Source: Vreelandella zhanjiangensis DSM 21076 (GTDB lineage: Bacteria; Pseudomonadota; Gammaproteobacteria; Pseudomonadales; Halomonadaceae). Taken from it: a DNA stretch of 64,000 nucleotides. Position numbers and translations under genes: made by a program. The notes under the pieces were generated by a model that did no database searches, had not been told where the DNA came from, and worked only from the letters and a program-made list of their open reading frames with translations. Shown one piece after another: positions 25,787 to 34,606 of the stretch (its first letter is position 1; every line of letters starts with the position of its first letter). The DNA is taken from the NCBI RefSeq assembly GCF_000377665.1, contig NZ_KB898648.1, positions 62,001-126,000 of the forward strand. The letters run 5' to 3'.

Positions 25787-27340
25787 TTAGTCAATAATGC
25801 CTTGCTCACGCGCCATGGCAAACGCCGCTTTAGGGCCATCCCAGAGTGAGGGCAGCAGAATCAGCGATACCGGCACGGCAGTGATCACGATGAATTGCTG
25901 CAGCGCGGCGATCTGTCCTTCACGCATGGCCAGCAGCACCGCAGCCATGATCGTCATGGTCACGCCCCAGAAGGCGCGTAAAAAGGGGCTGGGCTCATCG
26001 TGGCCAGCACCGACCATGGCAATGGAGTAACTCATGGAGTCGCCGGTGGTAGCCACGAAGATGGTCGTCAGCAGCAGGATTGCCAGCGCCATCCAGGTGC
26101 CGCCAGGCAGTGCCTGGGCCAAGGTGAGCGTGGCGATGTCGAACTGAAAGTTCGTCAGCGCATCGGTCAGCTCGATCACGCCGGTCAACTGGTAGTAGAT
26201 GCCCGAGCCGCCCAGCAGTGTGAACCAGACCGTGGTGGCGATGGGGGCGATGACCGCCACAGCCAGAATCATCTCGCGAATGGTGCGCCCGCGAGAGATG
26301 CGCGCCACGAAGATCGCCATCAAGGGCGCAAAGGCGATGAACCAGGCGTAGAAGAATACGATCCACCACTGCATCCAGTCCGCCGGCGAGGTTTCCGCGG
26401 TGGCGGTGACCATCTTGAAGAAGTTGTCCAGGTACGTGCCCATGCTGGCAAAGTAGCTGTTGAACAGAAACAGCGTCGGTCCGAACAAGAAGATGACCGC
26501 GCCGATGCCCAGCGCCAGCATGACGTTGAAGCGGCTCAAGAGCTGCATCCCCTTGTGCACACCGCTGACCGCGGAAAGCACGTATACCATGCCCAGGACC
26601 GCCAGAACCAAAAGCCGGGTAACGAAGGTATTGGGCAGCCCGAACAGCACCTCAAGGCCATGGCTGACCTGGGTAGCCAGAAAGCCGACCGGCCCGACGG
26701 TGCCTGCTACCACTGCCAATACGCAGCAGGTATCCACGACGCCACCCAGGGGGCCACGCATTACGCGCTCGCCGAATAACGGGTAGAGCAGGGTACGTGG
26801 TTGTAGCGGCTGGCCTTTCACGTAGTGGGCGTGGGCCAGCACGATCGCGGTGAGCGACCCCAGTACCGCCCAGCCGACGAATCCCCAGTGGGTAAACGAC
26901 TGCGCGAGCGCGCCAGGCACCGCGGCGGCCACGCCCGGGTCGGTATCGAAGGTGGGCGGCACGTTCACGAAGTGATAGATCGGCTCACCGGCAGCGAAAA
27001 AGACACCACCACCGCCCAGCAGCGTACACAAGATGATCGAAAGCCATTTGAAGGTACTCAGCTCCGGTGCATCCAGGTTGCCGATCTTGGCGTTGCCGGC
27101 CGGGGTCAGCGCAAGCCCGATGGCGATGAAGAACGTCAACAGCATCAGAAACTGGAAGTAGGTACCGAAGGTCAGCGCGCTCCACGCAAAACCCTGGCTG
27201 ATCGAATCGGCGACAAGGTCCAGGTCGTAAAAGGAAAGCGCTAGAAAAAGCACGATAAATCCAATGCTTAACGTAAGAACGATGGGGTCGCCTAGCGAAG
27301 AATGCTGGTGGCTTTCAGCACCGGAGGTTGGTTGGTTCAT
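25787..27340 (-). CDS. BCCT family transporter
   Basis: 517 residues with about 12 membrane helices; sodium- or proton-driven secondary carrier. The family core includes LLGGGGVFFAAGEPIYHF, QSFTHWGFVGWAVLG, the GVHKGMQLLSRFN hinge and FVARISRGRTIREM. In betaine and choline carriers helix 8 reads about WAWWISWAP; here it is FYAWFIAFAP, so part of the Trp box that cradles trimethylammonium groups is changed and the substrate may differ. I start at the ATG at 27340, with AAAGGTG upstream; a GTG four codons earlier is possible. The next gene downstream is a LysR regulator. Confidence 0.93.
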   Translation of the reverse strand: MNQPTSGAESHQHSSLGDPIVLTLSIGFIVLFLALSFYDLDLVADSISQGFAWSALTFGTYFQFLMLLTFFIAIGLALTPAGNAKIGNLDAPELSTFKWLSIILCTLLGGGGVFFAAGEPIYHFVNVPPTFDTDPGVAAAVPGALAQSFTHWGFVGWAVLGSLTAIVLAHAHYVKGQPLQPRTLLYPLFGERVMRGPLGGVVDTCCVLAVVAGTVGPVGFLATQVSHGLEVLFGLPNTFVTRLLVLAVLGMVYVLSAVSGVHKGMQLLSRFNVMLALGIGAVIFLFGPTLFLFNSYFASMGTYLDNFFKMVTATAETSPADWMQWWIVFFYAWFIAFAPLMAIFVARISRGRTIREMILAVAVIAPIATTVWFTLLGGSGIYYQLTGVIELTDALTNFQFDIATLTLAQALPGGTWMALAILLLTTIFVATTGDSMSYSIAMVGAGHDEPSPFLRAFWGVTMTIMAAVLLAMREGQIAALQQFIVITAVPVSLILLPSLWDGPKAAFAMAREQGIID

Positions 27341-27397
27341 CAATAAGAACACCTTTGGTGGAACATGAGGAAACAGCGCAAATGCGGAAAGCGCAGC

Positions 27398-27427
27398 AAA
27401 AAAAAAGCGCCATTCATTGAATGGCGC
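27398..27427 (-). terminator. intrinsic terminator or leader hairpin upstream of BCCT gene
   Basis: Read on the minus strand GCGCCATTCA pairs with TGAATGGCGC and is followed by a run of nine Ts. It lies 170 bases after the DUF481 stop and about 60 bases before the BCCT start. Either it ends the DUF481 transcript or it attenuates the BCCT leader. Confidence 0.75.
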
Positions 27428-27598
27428 GAGGACAGGAAACTGGCGCTAGTATATCGTGCGACTAGACCAAAGTCGAACGCGATTGGAGTGGATGCTTAAA
27501 ATGGGTGCTAGAAAACAAGTCAATGCACCCTATTGGTGCGCTGAAAAATCATGGTGGTGCTTCTAACGGTGGGCCAGCAATGCGAAGCATCGCTTTCA

Positions 27599-28375
27599 TT
27601 ACCAGTGATAAAGCAGCGATGCGCTGGTGGTGTTATCGGTGCGTTCGCTGGCGTCGTCCGGCGGCTGAGAGTTGTGCTTAATTTCATGGGACAAGCGTAG
27701 CGACATACGCGAGTTGAGCCTTGCAGTAAGCGCTGTAAGCGACCTGCCTGTGGTGTTTTGCTGGGTGTATTCCACCGACATTTCCTGTTCAATATCGGCA
27801 TAATCCGAAAAGCCCCAGTGATAGGCCAAGGCGGTATAGGCAACCGCAAGCTGTTCGTTCTCCGCTTCGCGCAAGCGGTCATTCCGGTAACCTGGGCCTG
27901 CCTCAAGCGAAAGAGAATGGCGCGAGCCTTCTAACAGCTGACGGCCATACCCGCCGATCACGGAAAGCTGCTGGTCATAACCCGCAAAGCGGTCTTTTTC
28001 CCAGCGTGCAAAGCCGAACACGTAGTGTGGGCCGTTGAAATCATAGCGCTCGCGGCCAGCTACCAGATACTGCTCGGCGCTGGTTTCGCCATCCTTGCTC
28101 ACGTTACGCACCTCGCCGCGCAGCGAGTGAATAAAGTCACCTGTCAGCCAGGTCAAGCGGGTTTTGCCAATCAGCGTCTGGCTATTGGTGTTGCCGGAAA
28201 GGTGGGTAAAGCCAAGTTCAGCGTCGCCGCTGAAAATCGGCGCGTCATCGGTAGGCGGCGGGGGCGCATAAAAAGGATTAGCGACCGCGGGGCTGACAAG
28301 CACAAGGCTTAAAAAAGTAGCGCTAATAAACAGATAACTGTTCGACGAAATAACGCGTTTAAATATACTGAACAC
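27599..28375 (-). CDS. DUF481 outer-membrane beta-barrel protein (YdiY-like)
   Basis: 258 residues. Signal peptide (YLFISATFLSLVLVSPAVANPF), a Pro-rich linker, then alternating amphipathic strands (GDAELGFTHLSGNTNSQTLIGKTRLTW, HSLRGEVRNV, YVFGFARWEKDRFAGYDQQLSVIGGYGRQL) ending in aromatic Trp, all typical of DUF481 barrels. The family includes salt-induced outer-membrane proteins; function otherwise unknown. Divergent from the sensor kinase gene across 62 bases, so the two may share control. Confidence 0.88.
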   Translation of the reverse strand: MFSIFKRVISSNSYLFISATFLSLVLVSPAVANPFYAPPPPTDDAPIFSGDAELGFTHLSGNTNSQTLIGKTRLTWLTGDFIHSLRGEVRNVSKDGETSAEQYLVAGRERYDFNGPHYVFGFARWEKDRFAGYDQQLSVIGGYGRQLLEGSRHSLSLEAGPGYRNDRLREAENEQLAVAYTALAYHWGFSDYADIEQEMSVEYTQQNTTGRSLTALTARLNSRMSLRLSHEIKHNSQPPDDASERTDNTTSASLLYHW

Positions 28376-28437
28376 CCAACGCCTCCCTTAATGACATAAA
28401 AGATGGCGATTAACGCCCCCTTGCTGCGCATGTCATA

Positions 28438-30150
28438 ATGACGCTGTCGCGCACTTTGAGTTCCGCCATGACTGATTCCCGCCCCCGTACCTTAGCTGAA
28501 TTACAGCGCTGGCGCCGTACTCGTGCGAAACGGCGCTGGTATAAACGTAGCTTTCGTTTGCAGGTAATGATGCTAGTGGGGCTGCTGCTGGCCGGCATGC
28601 TACTGGCTCAGGGTACATATCTCAATCATCGCAAGGCAGATATCATCAGCCAGCAAATGGGCGAGCGGGCGTTGGCCGTGGCAAAAACCGTGGCCGGCAT
28701 GCCGCAAATTGTGAATGCCTTTGCCATCCCGAATCCTTCAATGATTATTCAACCGCTGGCCGAGCGGGTGCGTATAGAAACCGGAGCGCGCTATGTGGTG
28801 GTCGGCAACGCGCAGTCGATTCGCTACTCGCACCCGGTAATAGAGCGTATTGGCCAACCTATGGTGGGGGGCGATAACGACCAGGCGCTAATCTACGGTC
28901 AATCCTATGTTTCCCAGGCAACCGGGTCATTGGGTACCGCCATGCGCGGTAAGGCCCCCATCTGGGATGAAGAAGGCAATATTATCGGGCTCGTTTCCGT
29001 CGGCTTTATGATGGATCGGGTCGCGATGGATGTGGCCCGCTACACAAACCTTGGCTGGGCGCTCGTTGCGCTGATGATTGCCCTGGGCTTTGCCGGGGCG
29101 TATTGGTTATCCCAGCACCTTAAAAAAGTCATTCTGGGCCTCGAGCCTTATGAAATCGCTCGGTTGGCGATGGAAAAAGAAGCCATCTTGCAGTCCATTC
29201 ATGAGGGTATCCTGGCGGTTAACCGCGATGGGCATATTACCCTGGTGAATCAACAGGCCAGACGTTTTCTCAATCTGCCCGATGAGCATGTCATGCTGGG
29301 CCAGCCGATCCAGGATGTGGTGCCTAATACCCGCCTATTGGAAGTGCTTAAGCACGGCGAGCAGGAGTTTGATCAGCAGATGTGGCTGGGCGATCATCCG
29401 GCGGTGGTTAACCGGGTGCCCATTCTGCATGAGGGAGAAATCGAAGGCGCGGTGGCCACGTTTCGAAGCCGCCGGGAAATCATTGACCTTTCCCAGGCGC
29501 TCACCCAGGCAAGTCGCGATGTGGATATGTTGCGTGCTCAGGCCCATGAGTTCTCCAATAAGCTCTATACCATTTCTGGTCTCCTTCAGCTTGAGCGCAT
29601 TGACGAGGCGCTGGCGCTCATTCACCAGGAAACCGAGCGGGCTCAGGCTCAGATGAGTTTCTTGATGCGCCATGTTGCCGATACGGTGCTCAGCGGTACG
29701 CTGCTGGGTAAACTTACTCGGGCACGTGAGCTGGGCGTGACGCTTGAGATCGACGAGCAGAGTTCGCTCTCCTGCCCGCTGACTCCGACCGGGCAGGAGG
29801 TCATGATGAGTGTGGTCGGTAACCTGCTGGATAATGCCTGCTACGCCGCGCTTAACGGTCCCAATAGTAGCGCGCCCTGCGTACGGCTGTTTTTTACCGA
29901 TTTGGGTGAGCAGCTGCTACTCGAAGTAGAAGATAATGGTCCAGGCGTACTCCCCGAGCATACCGAGTCAGTATTTCAGGAAGGTTTTTCTACCAAAACG
30001 GGCAAGCACTGCGGCATCGGCCTGGCTCTGGTGGCAAGGCTTTGTCGACAGCATGGCGGTGCCATAACGCTTGAAGAGAGCGAGCTGGGCGGCGCCTGCT
30101 TTATTGCGGTGCTGGACCGCTCACTATGCGCTGAACCTGATACACCTTAA
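28438..30150 (+). CDS. CitA/DcuS-type sensor histidine kinase
   Basis: 570 residues. A first membrane helix at about 43-62, a periplasmic Cache/PAS-like sensor with ETGARYVVVGNAQSIRYSHP (typical citrate/C4-dicarboxylate sensor signature), a second membrane helix near 200-225, a cytoplasmic PAS from ILQSIHEGILAVNRDGHI, then kinase: phospho-accepting His in AQAHEFSNKLYTISGLLQL, N box NLLDNACYAA, DNGPGV and GIGLALV. With the following response regulator and tctCBA it most likely senses a tricarboxylate or related acid. An ATG at 28468 is an alternative start; neither has a strong ribosome site. Confidence 0.93.
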   Translation: MTLSRTLSSAMTDSRPRTLAELQRWRRTRAKRRWYKRSFRLQVMMLVGLLLAGMLLAQGTYLNHRKADIISQQMGERALAVAKTVAGMPQIVNAFAIPNPSMIIQPLAERVRIETGARYVVVGNAQSIRYSHPVIERIGQPMVGGDNDQALIYGQSYVSQATGSLGTAMRGKAPIWDEEGNIIGLVSVGFMMDRVAMDVARYTNLGWALVALMIALGFAGAYWLSQHLKKVILGLEPYEIARLAMEKEAILQSIHEGILAVNRDGHITLVNQQARRFLNLPDEHVMLGQPIQDVVPNTRLLEVLKHGEQEFDQQMWLGDHPAVVNRVPILHEGEIEGAVATFRSRREIIDLSQALTQASRDVDMLRAQAHEFSNKLYTISGLLQLERIDEALALIHQETERAQAQMSFLMRHVADTVLSGTLLGKLTRARELGVTLEIDEQSSLSCPLTPTGQEVMMSVVGNLLDNACYAALNGPNSSAPCVRLFFTDLGEQLLLEVEDNGPGVLPEHTESVFQEGFSTKTGKHCGIGLALVARLCRQHGGAITLEESELGGACFIAVLDRSLCAEPDTP

Positions 30151-30185
30151 TTATCATAATAATGACGTCCGTAAGAGGAGTGAGC

Positions 30186-30917
30186 ATGTCTGCAACCCAA
30201 TACGGCATTCTGGTTGTCGAAGACGATTTTCGCATCGCCGATATCCACAAGACTTTTATTGAGCAAAGTGACGCCTTTCACGTAGTGGGCATGGCGCGCA
30301 ACGGCAGCGAAGCCAAAGCCCTGATGGCCGAGCATGCTGATGATATCCATTTGATTTTATTGGATGCCTATCTGCCTGATGTAGAGGGGCTGGAGCTTTT
30401 ATGGGCCATTCGGCGAGACTATGTGCATGTGGATATCGTGATGGTTACCGCTGCTCGCGAGGTCGATACCATCGGTGAGGCGCTGCGCTGCGGCGTTTTC
30501 GACTACCTGATCAAGCCCATCGAAGCCTCCCGAATGCACCAGACGCTCATGCGCTTTCAGCGTGAGCGGGAAGCGTTGGCCAATCAAAATGAAATGAATC
30601 AGGATGAGCTGGATCAAGTACTGGCACGTCTAGTGCCCGATGCTGCACCCCGCGCGGCGGTGGGCAATTTGCCCAAGGGGATTGATCGACTAACGCTGCG
30701 CAGCGTAATTGATGCGCTGGCGGTATCACCGTTACCGCTAACGGCAATGCAGGTTTCCAAAGCCATGGGCGCAAGCCGCTCGACTGCCCGCCGCTACTTG
30801 GAGTTTCTGGTCGCAGAGCAAAGCGTGACCGCCGAGTTGGGGTATGGCGATGTCGGGCGGCCCGAGCGCCGTTATCGCCTGCTTGAGCGAGGCAGGGAGT
30901 GGATGAACACGTTATGA
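30186..30917 (+). CDS. CitB/DcuR-type response regulator
   Basis: 243 residues, start chosen at the ATG after AAGAGGAG. Receiver domain with Asp13-Asp14 acidic pair and phospho-Asp60 in LILLDAYLPDVEGLELL, Thr and Lys of MVTAAREV and LIKPIEA. The C-terminal helix-turn-helix appears in LTAMQVSKAMGASRSTARRYLEFL. Pairs with the kinase 35 bases upstream. Probable target: the tctCBA promoter region immediately downstream, which contains inverted repeats. Confidence 0.94.
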   Translation: MSATQYGILVVEDDFRIADIHKTFIEQSDAFHVVGMARNGSEAKALMAEHADDIHLILLDAYLPDVEGLELLWAIRRDYVHVDIVMVTAAREVDTIGEALRCGVFDYLIKPIEASRMHQTLMRFQREREALANQNEMNQDELDQVLARLVPDAAPRAAVGNLPKGIDRLTLRSVIDALAVSPLPLTAMQVSKAMGASRSTARRYLEFLVAEQSVTAELGYGDVGRPERRYRLLERGREWMNTL

Positions 30918-30939
30918 ACCCTATTTATAAACCCCATGC

Positions 30940-30981
30940 GTGAGCATAATGAACAAAACGCTCACAATGCACTTTTTGTTC
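30940..30981 (+). promoter_or_regulatory. nested inverted repeats upstream of tctC, candidate response-regulator sites
   Basis: GTGAGC at 30940 is mirrored by GCTCAC at 30960-30965, and GAACAAAA at 30951-30958 by TTTTGTTC at 30974-30981. These sit 110-150 bases before tctC, suitable for activation by the adjacent CitB-type regulator. Confidence 0.45.
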
Positions 30982-31091
30982 TTTATGTTCACAAACTTGT
31001 CGTCAAGGCCCAGCGCTTCTAACGTTCGCGGCGTAACCACGAAATAATAACAGTGGACCACACAACAACATCTATATGTGGAGAACGCCAA

Positions 31092-32090
31092 ATGACCTCG
31101 CTTTCCTTGAAGCGCTTAGCCGTGATCGCTCTACCAATGGCCGCCCTGGCAGGCATGACGACATCTGTTCAGGCGCAGGAGTGGACACCGAGCAAGTCGA
31201 TTGAGTTCGTCGCACCGGCCAACCCGGGTGGCGGCTGGGATACACTGGTACGCACCGTGTCGCGCGTTATTCAGCAAGAGGGGCTGGCTGATAAAAACTT
31301 TGCCGCGATCAACGTACCTGGGGGCGGCGGTGCCGTGGCATGGGCGCAGATCGCCCGTGATAGCGGCAACCCGCACAAACTGTTTGCGACCAGCCCGCCG
31401 ATCATCCTGGTGCCACTGGCAGGCGCTTCGCGCTACGACCACACTGATTTCACGCCGGTCGCTCGTCTGATTACTGACTACTCCATCGTACTGGTGTCGG
31501 CAGACTCTGAATACGAGACGATCAACGATCTTTTCGATGCTCTCAAAGAGAACCCGCGTTTGAGCGTAGGCGGCGGCAGTGCACCTGGCTCCATGGACCA
31601 TATCTCTATTGCGGGTCTGGCATCCGCGGCGGGCCTTGAAGCGTCAAGCGTGAACTACATTCCGTTCTCCGGCGGCGGCGATGCCATGACCAACCTGATG
31701 GGCGGTCATATCGAAGCGGTGATTACCGGTGCCGGTGAGTCGGTCGGCCAGCTGGGTGAAGGCAGCCAGATCCGTGCGCTAGGCGTATCGGCACCGGAGC
31801 GCCTGGGTGGTGGCCTAGCCGATGTGCCGACCTACCAAGAGCAGGGTGTGGATTACACCTTTGATATCTGGCGCGGCGTAATGGGCACCCCGGATATGCC
31901 GGAAGAAGCGGTGACCTACTACCAGGATCTGTTTGCCGAAATGCTCGAAACCGATGGCTGGCAAGAAGCCCGCGATCAGTTGGGCTGGATCGATGCCTAC
32001 CAGAACAGTGAAGAGTTCGGTGTCTTCCTTGACGAGCAGCAAGAGCAGTTCAGCGGCGTGCTGAGTGATCTGGGTCTACTGCGTCAATAA
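31092..32090 (+). CDS. tctC: tripartite tricarboxylate transporter binding protein TctC
   Basis: 332 residues. Signal peptide ending SVQAQEW, then a Bug/TctC-type periplasmic binding protein: IEFVAPANPGGGWDTLVRTV, PGGGGAVAWAQIA, SGGGDAMTNLMGGHIEAV. Captures citrate-like or other carboxylates for the TctAB permease. AGAACGCCAA precedes the chosen ATG; an upstream in-frame ATG at 31053 would hide the signal peptide. First gene of tctCBA, adjacent to the citrate-type two-component system. A hairpin separates it from tctB. Confidence 0.94.
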   Translation: MTSLSLKRLAVIALPMAALAGMTTSVQAQEWTPSKSIEFVAPANPGGGWDTLVRTVSRVIQQEGLADKNFAAINVPGGGGAVAWAQIARDSGNPHKLFATSPPIILVPLAGASRYDHTDFTPVARLITDYSIVLVSADSEYETINDLFDALKENPRLSVGGGSAPGSMDHISIAGLASAAGLEASSVNYIPFSGGGDAMTNLMGGHIEAVITGAGESVGQLGEGSQIRALGVSAPERLGGGLADVPTYQEQGVDYTFDIWRGVMGTPDMPEEAVTYYQDLFAEMLETDGWQEARDQLGWIDAYQNSEEFGVFLDEQQEQFSGVLSDLGLLRQ

Positions 32091-32116
32091 ATATCCTATA
32101 GCGCGATAGCGTGTTT

Positions 32117-32144
32117 TCCCAGTGGCCTATATGCGCCGCTGGGA
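32117..32144 (+). other. intercistronic hairpin between tctC and tctB
   Basis: TCCCAGTGGC pairs with GCCGCTGGGA (one G-T pair). No U tract. May shield the 3' end of the tctC message and raise binding protein over permease. Confidence 0.55.
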
Positions 32145-32190
32145 ATGCCTGTTCGTGATGATTAGGTACGTGCTCCTCGGAGAAAACCCA

Positions 32191-32673
32191 ATGACTAAAT
32201 TGAATACCAATCAGTGGTTAGCGCTGGTGTTGGCATTAGTGGCGGCTGCGTATATCGCCATGGCGTGGCAGATACCCACCTTTCCTTTGCCACGCCCGGT
32301 CGACTCTGACCTGTTTCCTAAAGTGCTCGGCTTTTCGCTGCTGATTCTCTCCGTGTTTCTGTTTTTTGAGAAACCCACACCGCTTGCCGGTGCCGATGAG
32401 GTCGATCACGATGCTCAACAAGGCCCGCTACTGCTGACTCCGTGGGCACGAGTGATTGTTACGTCACTGGCCATTGCCGCCTATGCGCTGCTACTGGTGC
32501 CATTAGGGTTTGTACTGGCCTCGACGCTTTTGTGCACGGGGTTAACGGCTTACTACGGCTACCGTCGTCATGCGGTCAATCTAGCGACATCGCTAGGCGT
32601 CGTGCTGGCGCTGTATCTGACGATGACACGGGTAATGGATGTTTACTTGCCGACCGGCGTTCTTCCCTTCTAA
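32191..32673 (+). CDS. tctB: tripartite tricarboxylate transporter small permease TctB
   Basis: 160 residues, four membrane helices with a short charged loop (EKPTPLAGADEVDHDAQ). Typical TctB size and layout, with the PLPRPVDSDLFPKVLGFSLLILSV first half. Start chosen at the ATG after CGGAG; an upstream in-frame ATG would add 23 non-conserved residues. Works with TctA in the inner membrane. Confidence 0.92.
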   Translation: MTKLNTNQWLALVLALVAAAYIAMAWQIPTFPLPRPVDSDLFPKVLGFSLLILSVFLFFEKPTPLAGADEVDHDAQQGPLLLTPWARVIVTSLAIAAYALLLVPLGFVLASTLLCTGLTAYYGYRRHAVNLATSLGVVLALYLTMTRVMDVYLPTGVLPF

Positions 32674-32733
32674 CGCCGACGTGCTAATGCCTCCTGCGTC
32701 GTTTCTGAGCTGGTTTTTGAGAGAGTAGATCCC

Positions 32734-34233
32734 ATGGATGCCTTAAATAATTTGATGTACGGCTTCGGCATCGCGCTCGAGCCTATCAATATCGCTTATG
32801 TGTTTGCCGGTGTGTTTGCCGGTACGATTATCGGCATGCTGCCCGGTCTTGGGCCGATCAGCGCGCTGGCTTTAATGATTCCCATCACCTTTGCCATGGA
32901 GCCTTCATCCGGCTTGATTCTGATGGCAGGGGTGTATTATGGCGCCATTTTTGGTGGCTCCACTTCGTCTATTCTGCTCAACGCCCCAGGCGTTGCAGGC
33001 ACGGTCGCCACGTCTTTTGATGGCTACCCGATGGCCAAAAAAGGCCTGGCGGGTAAGGCGCTGGCCATCGCCGCTTACTCCTCTTTTGTAGGCGGAACCG
33101 TCTCGGTTATCTTTTTGATGCTGGTCGCGCCCTTGCTCTCCAAGGTAGCGGTAAGTTTTGGCCCTGCTGAGTACTTTGCATTGATGGTGTTGGGCTTAAC
33201 CGCGGTGGTCTCGCTGTCGGATAAGTCGCTGGTCAAAGGCCTCATTGCCGCCGTGGTCGGGGTGATCATCTCGATTGTGGGCATCGACCTGCAAACCGGT
33301 ACCGAACGCTTCACCTTTGGCTCTATTCAATTGCTGGATGGCATCGACTTTTTGGTGGTGGCGTTAGGTATCTTTGCATTGGCCGAGGTGTTCTACATGC
33401 TGCTGCGCGGCGGTGGTGGTAAAGAAGCCCCGCGTAATGCCATTGGCTCGTTAAAGCTCACCCGCAGTGAAGTGAAAGAGATCGCGGGCCCTGTTAGCCG
33501 TAGCTCTGTGCTTGGGTTCTTTACCGGCGTACTGCCGGGCGCAGGAGCGACGATTGGCTCATTTTTGGGCTACAGCATGGAAAAGCGTCTTGCCAAAGAC
33601 GGTGACACCTTCGGTAAGGGTAATATTAAAGGCGTTGCGGCGCCGGAAGCGGCCAATAACGCGGCGTGTACCGGCTCGTTTGTACCGCTTTTAACCTTGG
33701 GTGTACCGGGTTCGGGCACCACGGCGGTACTGCTGGGCGCGCTTCTGGTGATGGGCGTTACACCCGGCCCGATGATGCTTGAGCAACGCCCGGACGTGTT
33801 CTGGGGCGTGGTAGCCAGTATGTATATCGGCAACATCTTCCTGCTGGTCTTGAACCTGCCGCTGATTCCGCTGATCGCCAAGATTCTGGATCTACCCAAG
33901 CCGCTGCTACTCTCGCTGATTCTCATCTTCTGCATGATCGGCGTGTACGGCATGAGCTTTAGCGTATTTGACCTGCTGTTGCTGCTGGGCTTTGGTCTGC
34001 TGGGCCTGGGCATGCGCCTGTTTGGTTTCCCGGCGGCCCCGCTGATCCTGGCGCTGATCTTGGGCAATATCATGGAAGAGTCCATGCGCCGTGCGCTACA
34101 GATCTCCGGTGGTGATTGGATGACATTTATTGATAAACCGATTTCACTCTCGCTGCTGGTCATCGCGCTGCTGTCGCTAGGCTTACCGCTGTTGAAAAAG
34201 CGTCGTAAACGCGCGGCGGCTGCTGCCGAATAA
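32734..34233 (+). CDS. tctA: tripartite tricarboxylate transporter large permease TctA
   Basis: 499 residues, about 11-12 membrane helices. The family signature GTIIGMLPGLGPISALALMIPITF near residue 30 and its repeat GVLPGAGATIGSFLGYSMEKRLAKD near 265 are clear, as is YYGAIFGGSTSSILLNAPG. Conducts sodium- or proton-coupled uptake of the carboxylate delivered by TctC. Ends in a basic KKRRKRA tail. The operon closes with a strong terminator. Confidence 0.95.
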   Translation: MDALNNLMYGFGIALEPINIAYVFAGVFAGTIIGMLPGLGPISALALMIPITFAMEPSSGLILMAGVYYGAIFGGSTSSILLNAPGVAGTVATSFDGYPMAKKGLAGKALAIAAYSSFVGGTVSVIFLMLVAPLLSKVAVSFGPAEYFALMVLGLTAVVSLSDKSLVKGLIAAVVGVIISIVGIDLQTGTERFTFGSIQLLDGIDFLVVALGIFALAEVFYMLLRGGGGKEAPRNAIGSLKLTRSEVKEIAGPVSRSSVLGFFTGVLPGAGATIGSFLGYSMEKRLAKDGDTFGKGNIKGVAAPEAANNAACTGSFVPLLTLGVPGSGTTAVLLGALLVMGVTPGPMMLEQRPDVFWGVVASMYIGNIFLLVLNLPLIPLIAKILDLPKPLLLSLILIFCMIGVYGMSFSVFDLLLLLGFGLLGLGMRLFGFPAAPLILALILGNIMEESMRRALQISGGDWMTFIDKPISLSLLVIALLSLGLPLLKKRRKRAAAAAE

Positions 34234-34257
34234 GCACTCATCAAACGGTTTGATCAA

Positions 34258-34288
34258 AACGCCCTGGGTTTCCCCGGGCGTTTTTTGT
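34258..34288 (+). terminator. intrinsic terminator of tctCBA
   Basis: AACGCCCTGGG pairs with CCCCGGGCGTT (one G-T pair) around TTT, with the T run TTTTTT continuing the right arm. Confidence 0.9.
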
Positions 34289-34304
34289 ATCTGAAACCTT
34301 AAAG

Positions 34305-34319
34305 TGCACTGTTGGTGCA
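34305..34319 (+). promoter_or_regulatory. NtrC-like dyad upstream of urtA
   Basis: TGCACTGTTGGTGCA has TGCAC and GTGCA arms as in NtrC enhancers (TGCAC-N7-GTGCA), but with a 5-base centre, 2 shorter than usual. A further half-like element CAAAATGGTAGC lies at 34389-34400. About 140 bases upstream of the sigma-54 promoter, a normal enhancer distance. The remaining sequence between the tctA terminator and urtA shows no gene. Confidence 0.5.
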
Positions 34320-34457
34320 AAGCGTCGTCCTGGTGCATGCGAAGTGTGCGCCGGAAATGTATGTACGCGCTATCGCAGTGCAAAAGATCAAAATGGTAGC
34401 TTTTTAAATATATCCAAGTAATTGATTGAAAAGTTAATACTGGCTTTTGTTTCAATG

Positions 34458-34473
34458 TGGCGCACCCCTTGCA
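34458..34473 (+). promoter_or_regulatory. sigma-54 promoter of urtABCDE
   Basis: TGGCGCACCCCTTGCA matches the -24/-12 consensus TGGCACG-N4-TTGCA with GG and GC exactly 10 bases apart. Transcription should begin near 34484, giving a leader of about 120 bases before the GTG of urtA. Nitrogen-limitation control by NtrC is the usual case for such urea genes. Confidence 0.88.
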
Positions 34474-34606
34474 AATGCTAGTGGCTACGTCCTCGTGGAC
34501 GTACCGAGTCGATGTCGTGCCCATAATAATCACACGTAATGGCAGTCAGCTCGGTCGCGAAGCCCTCATAACAAGCCCCAGCTATAAAGGGTGCAAGGAG
34601 ATTCAA

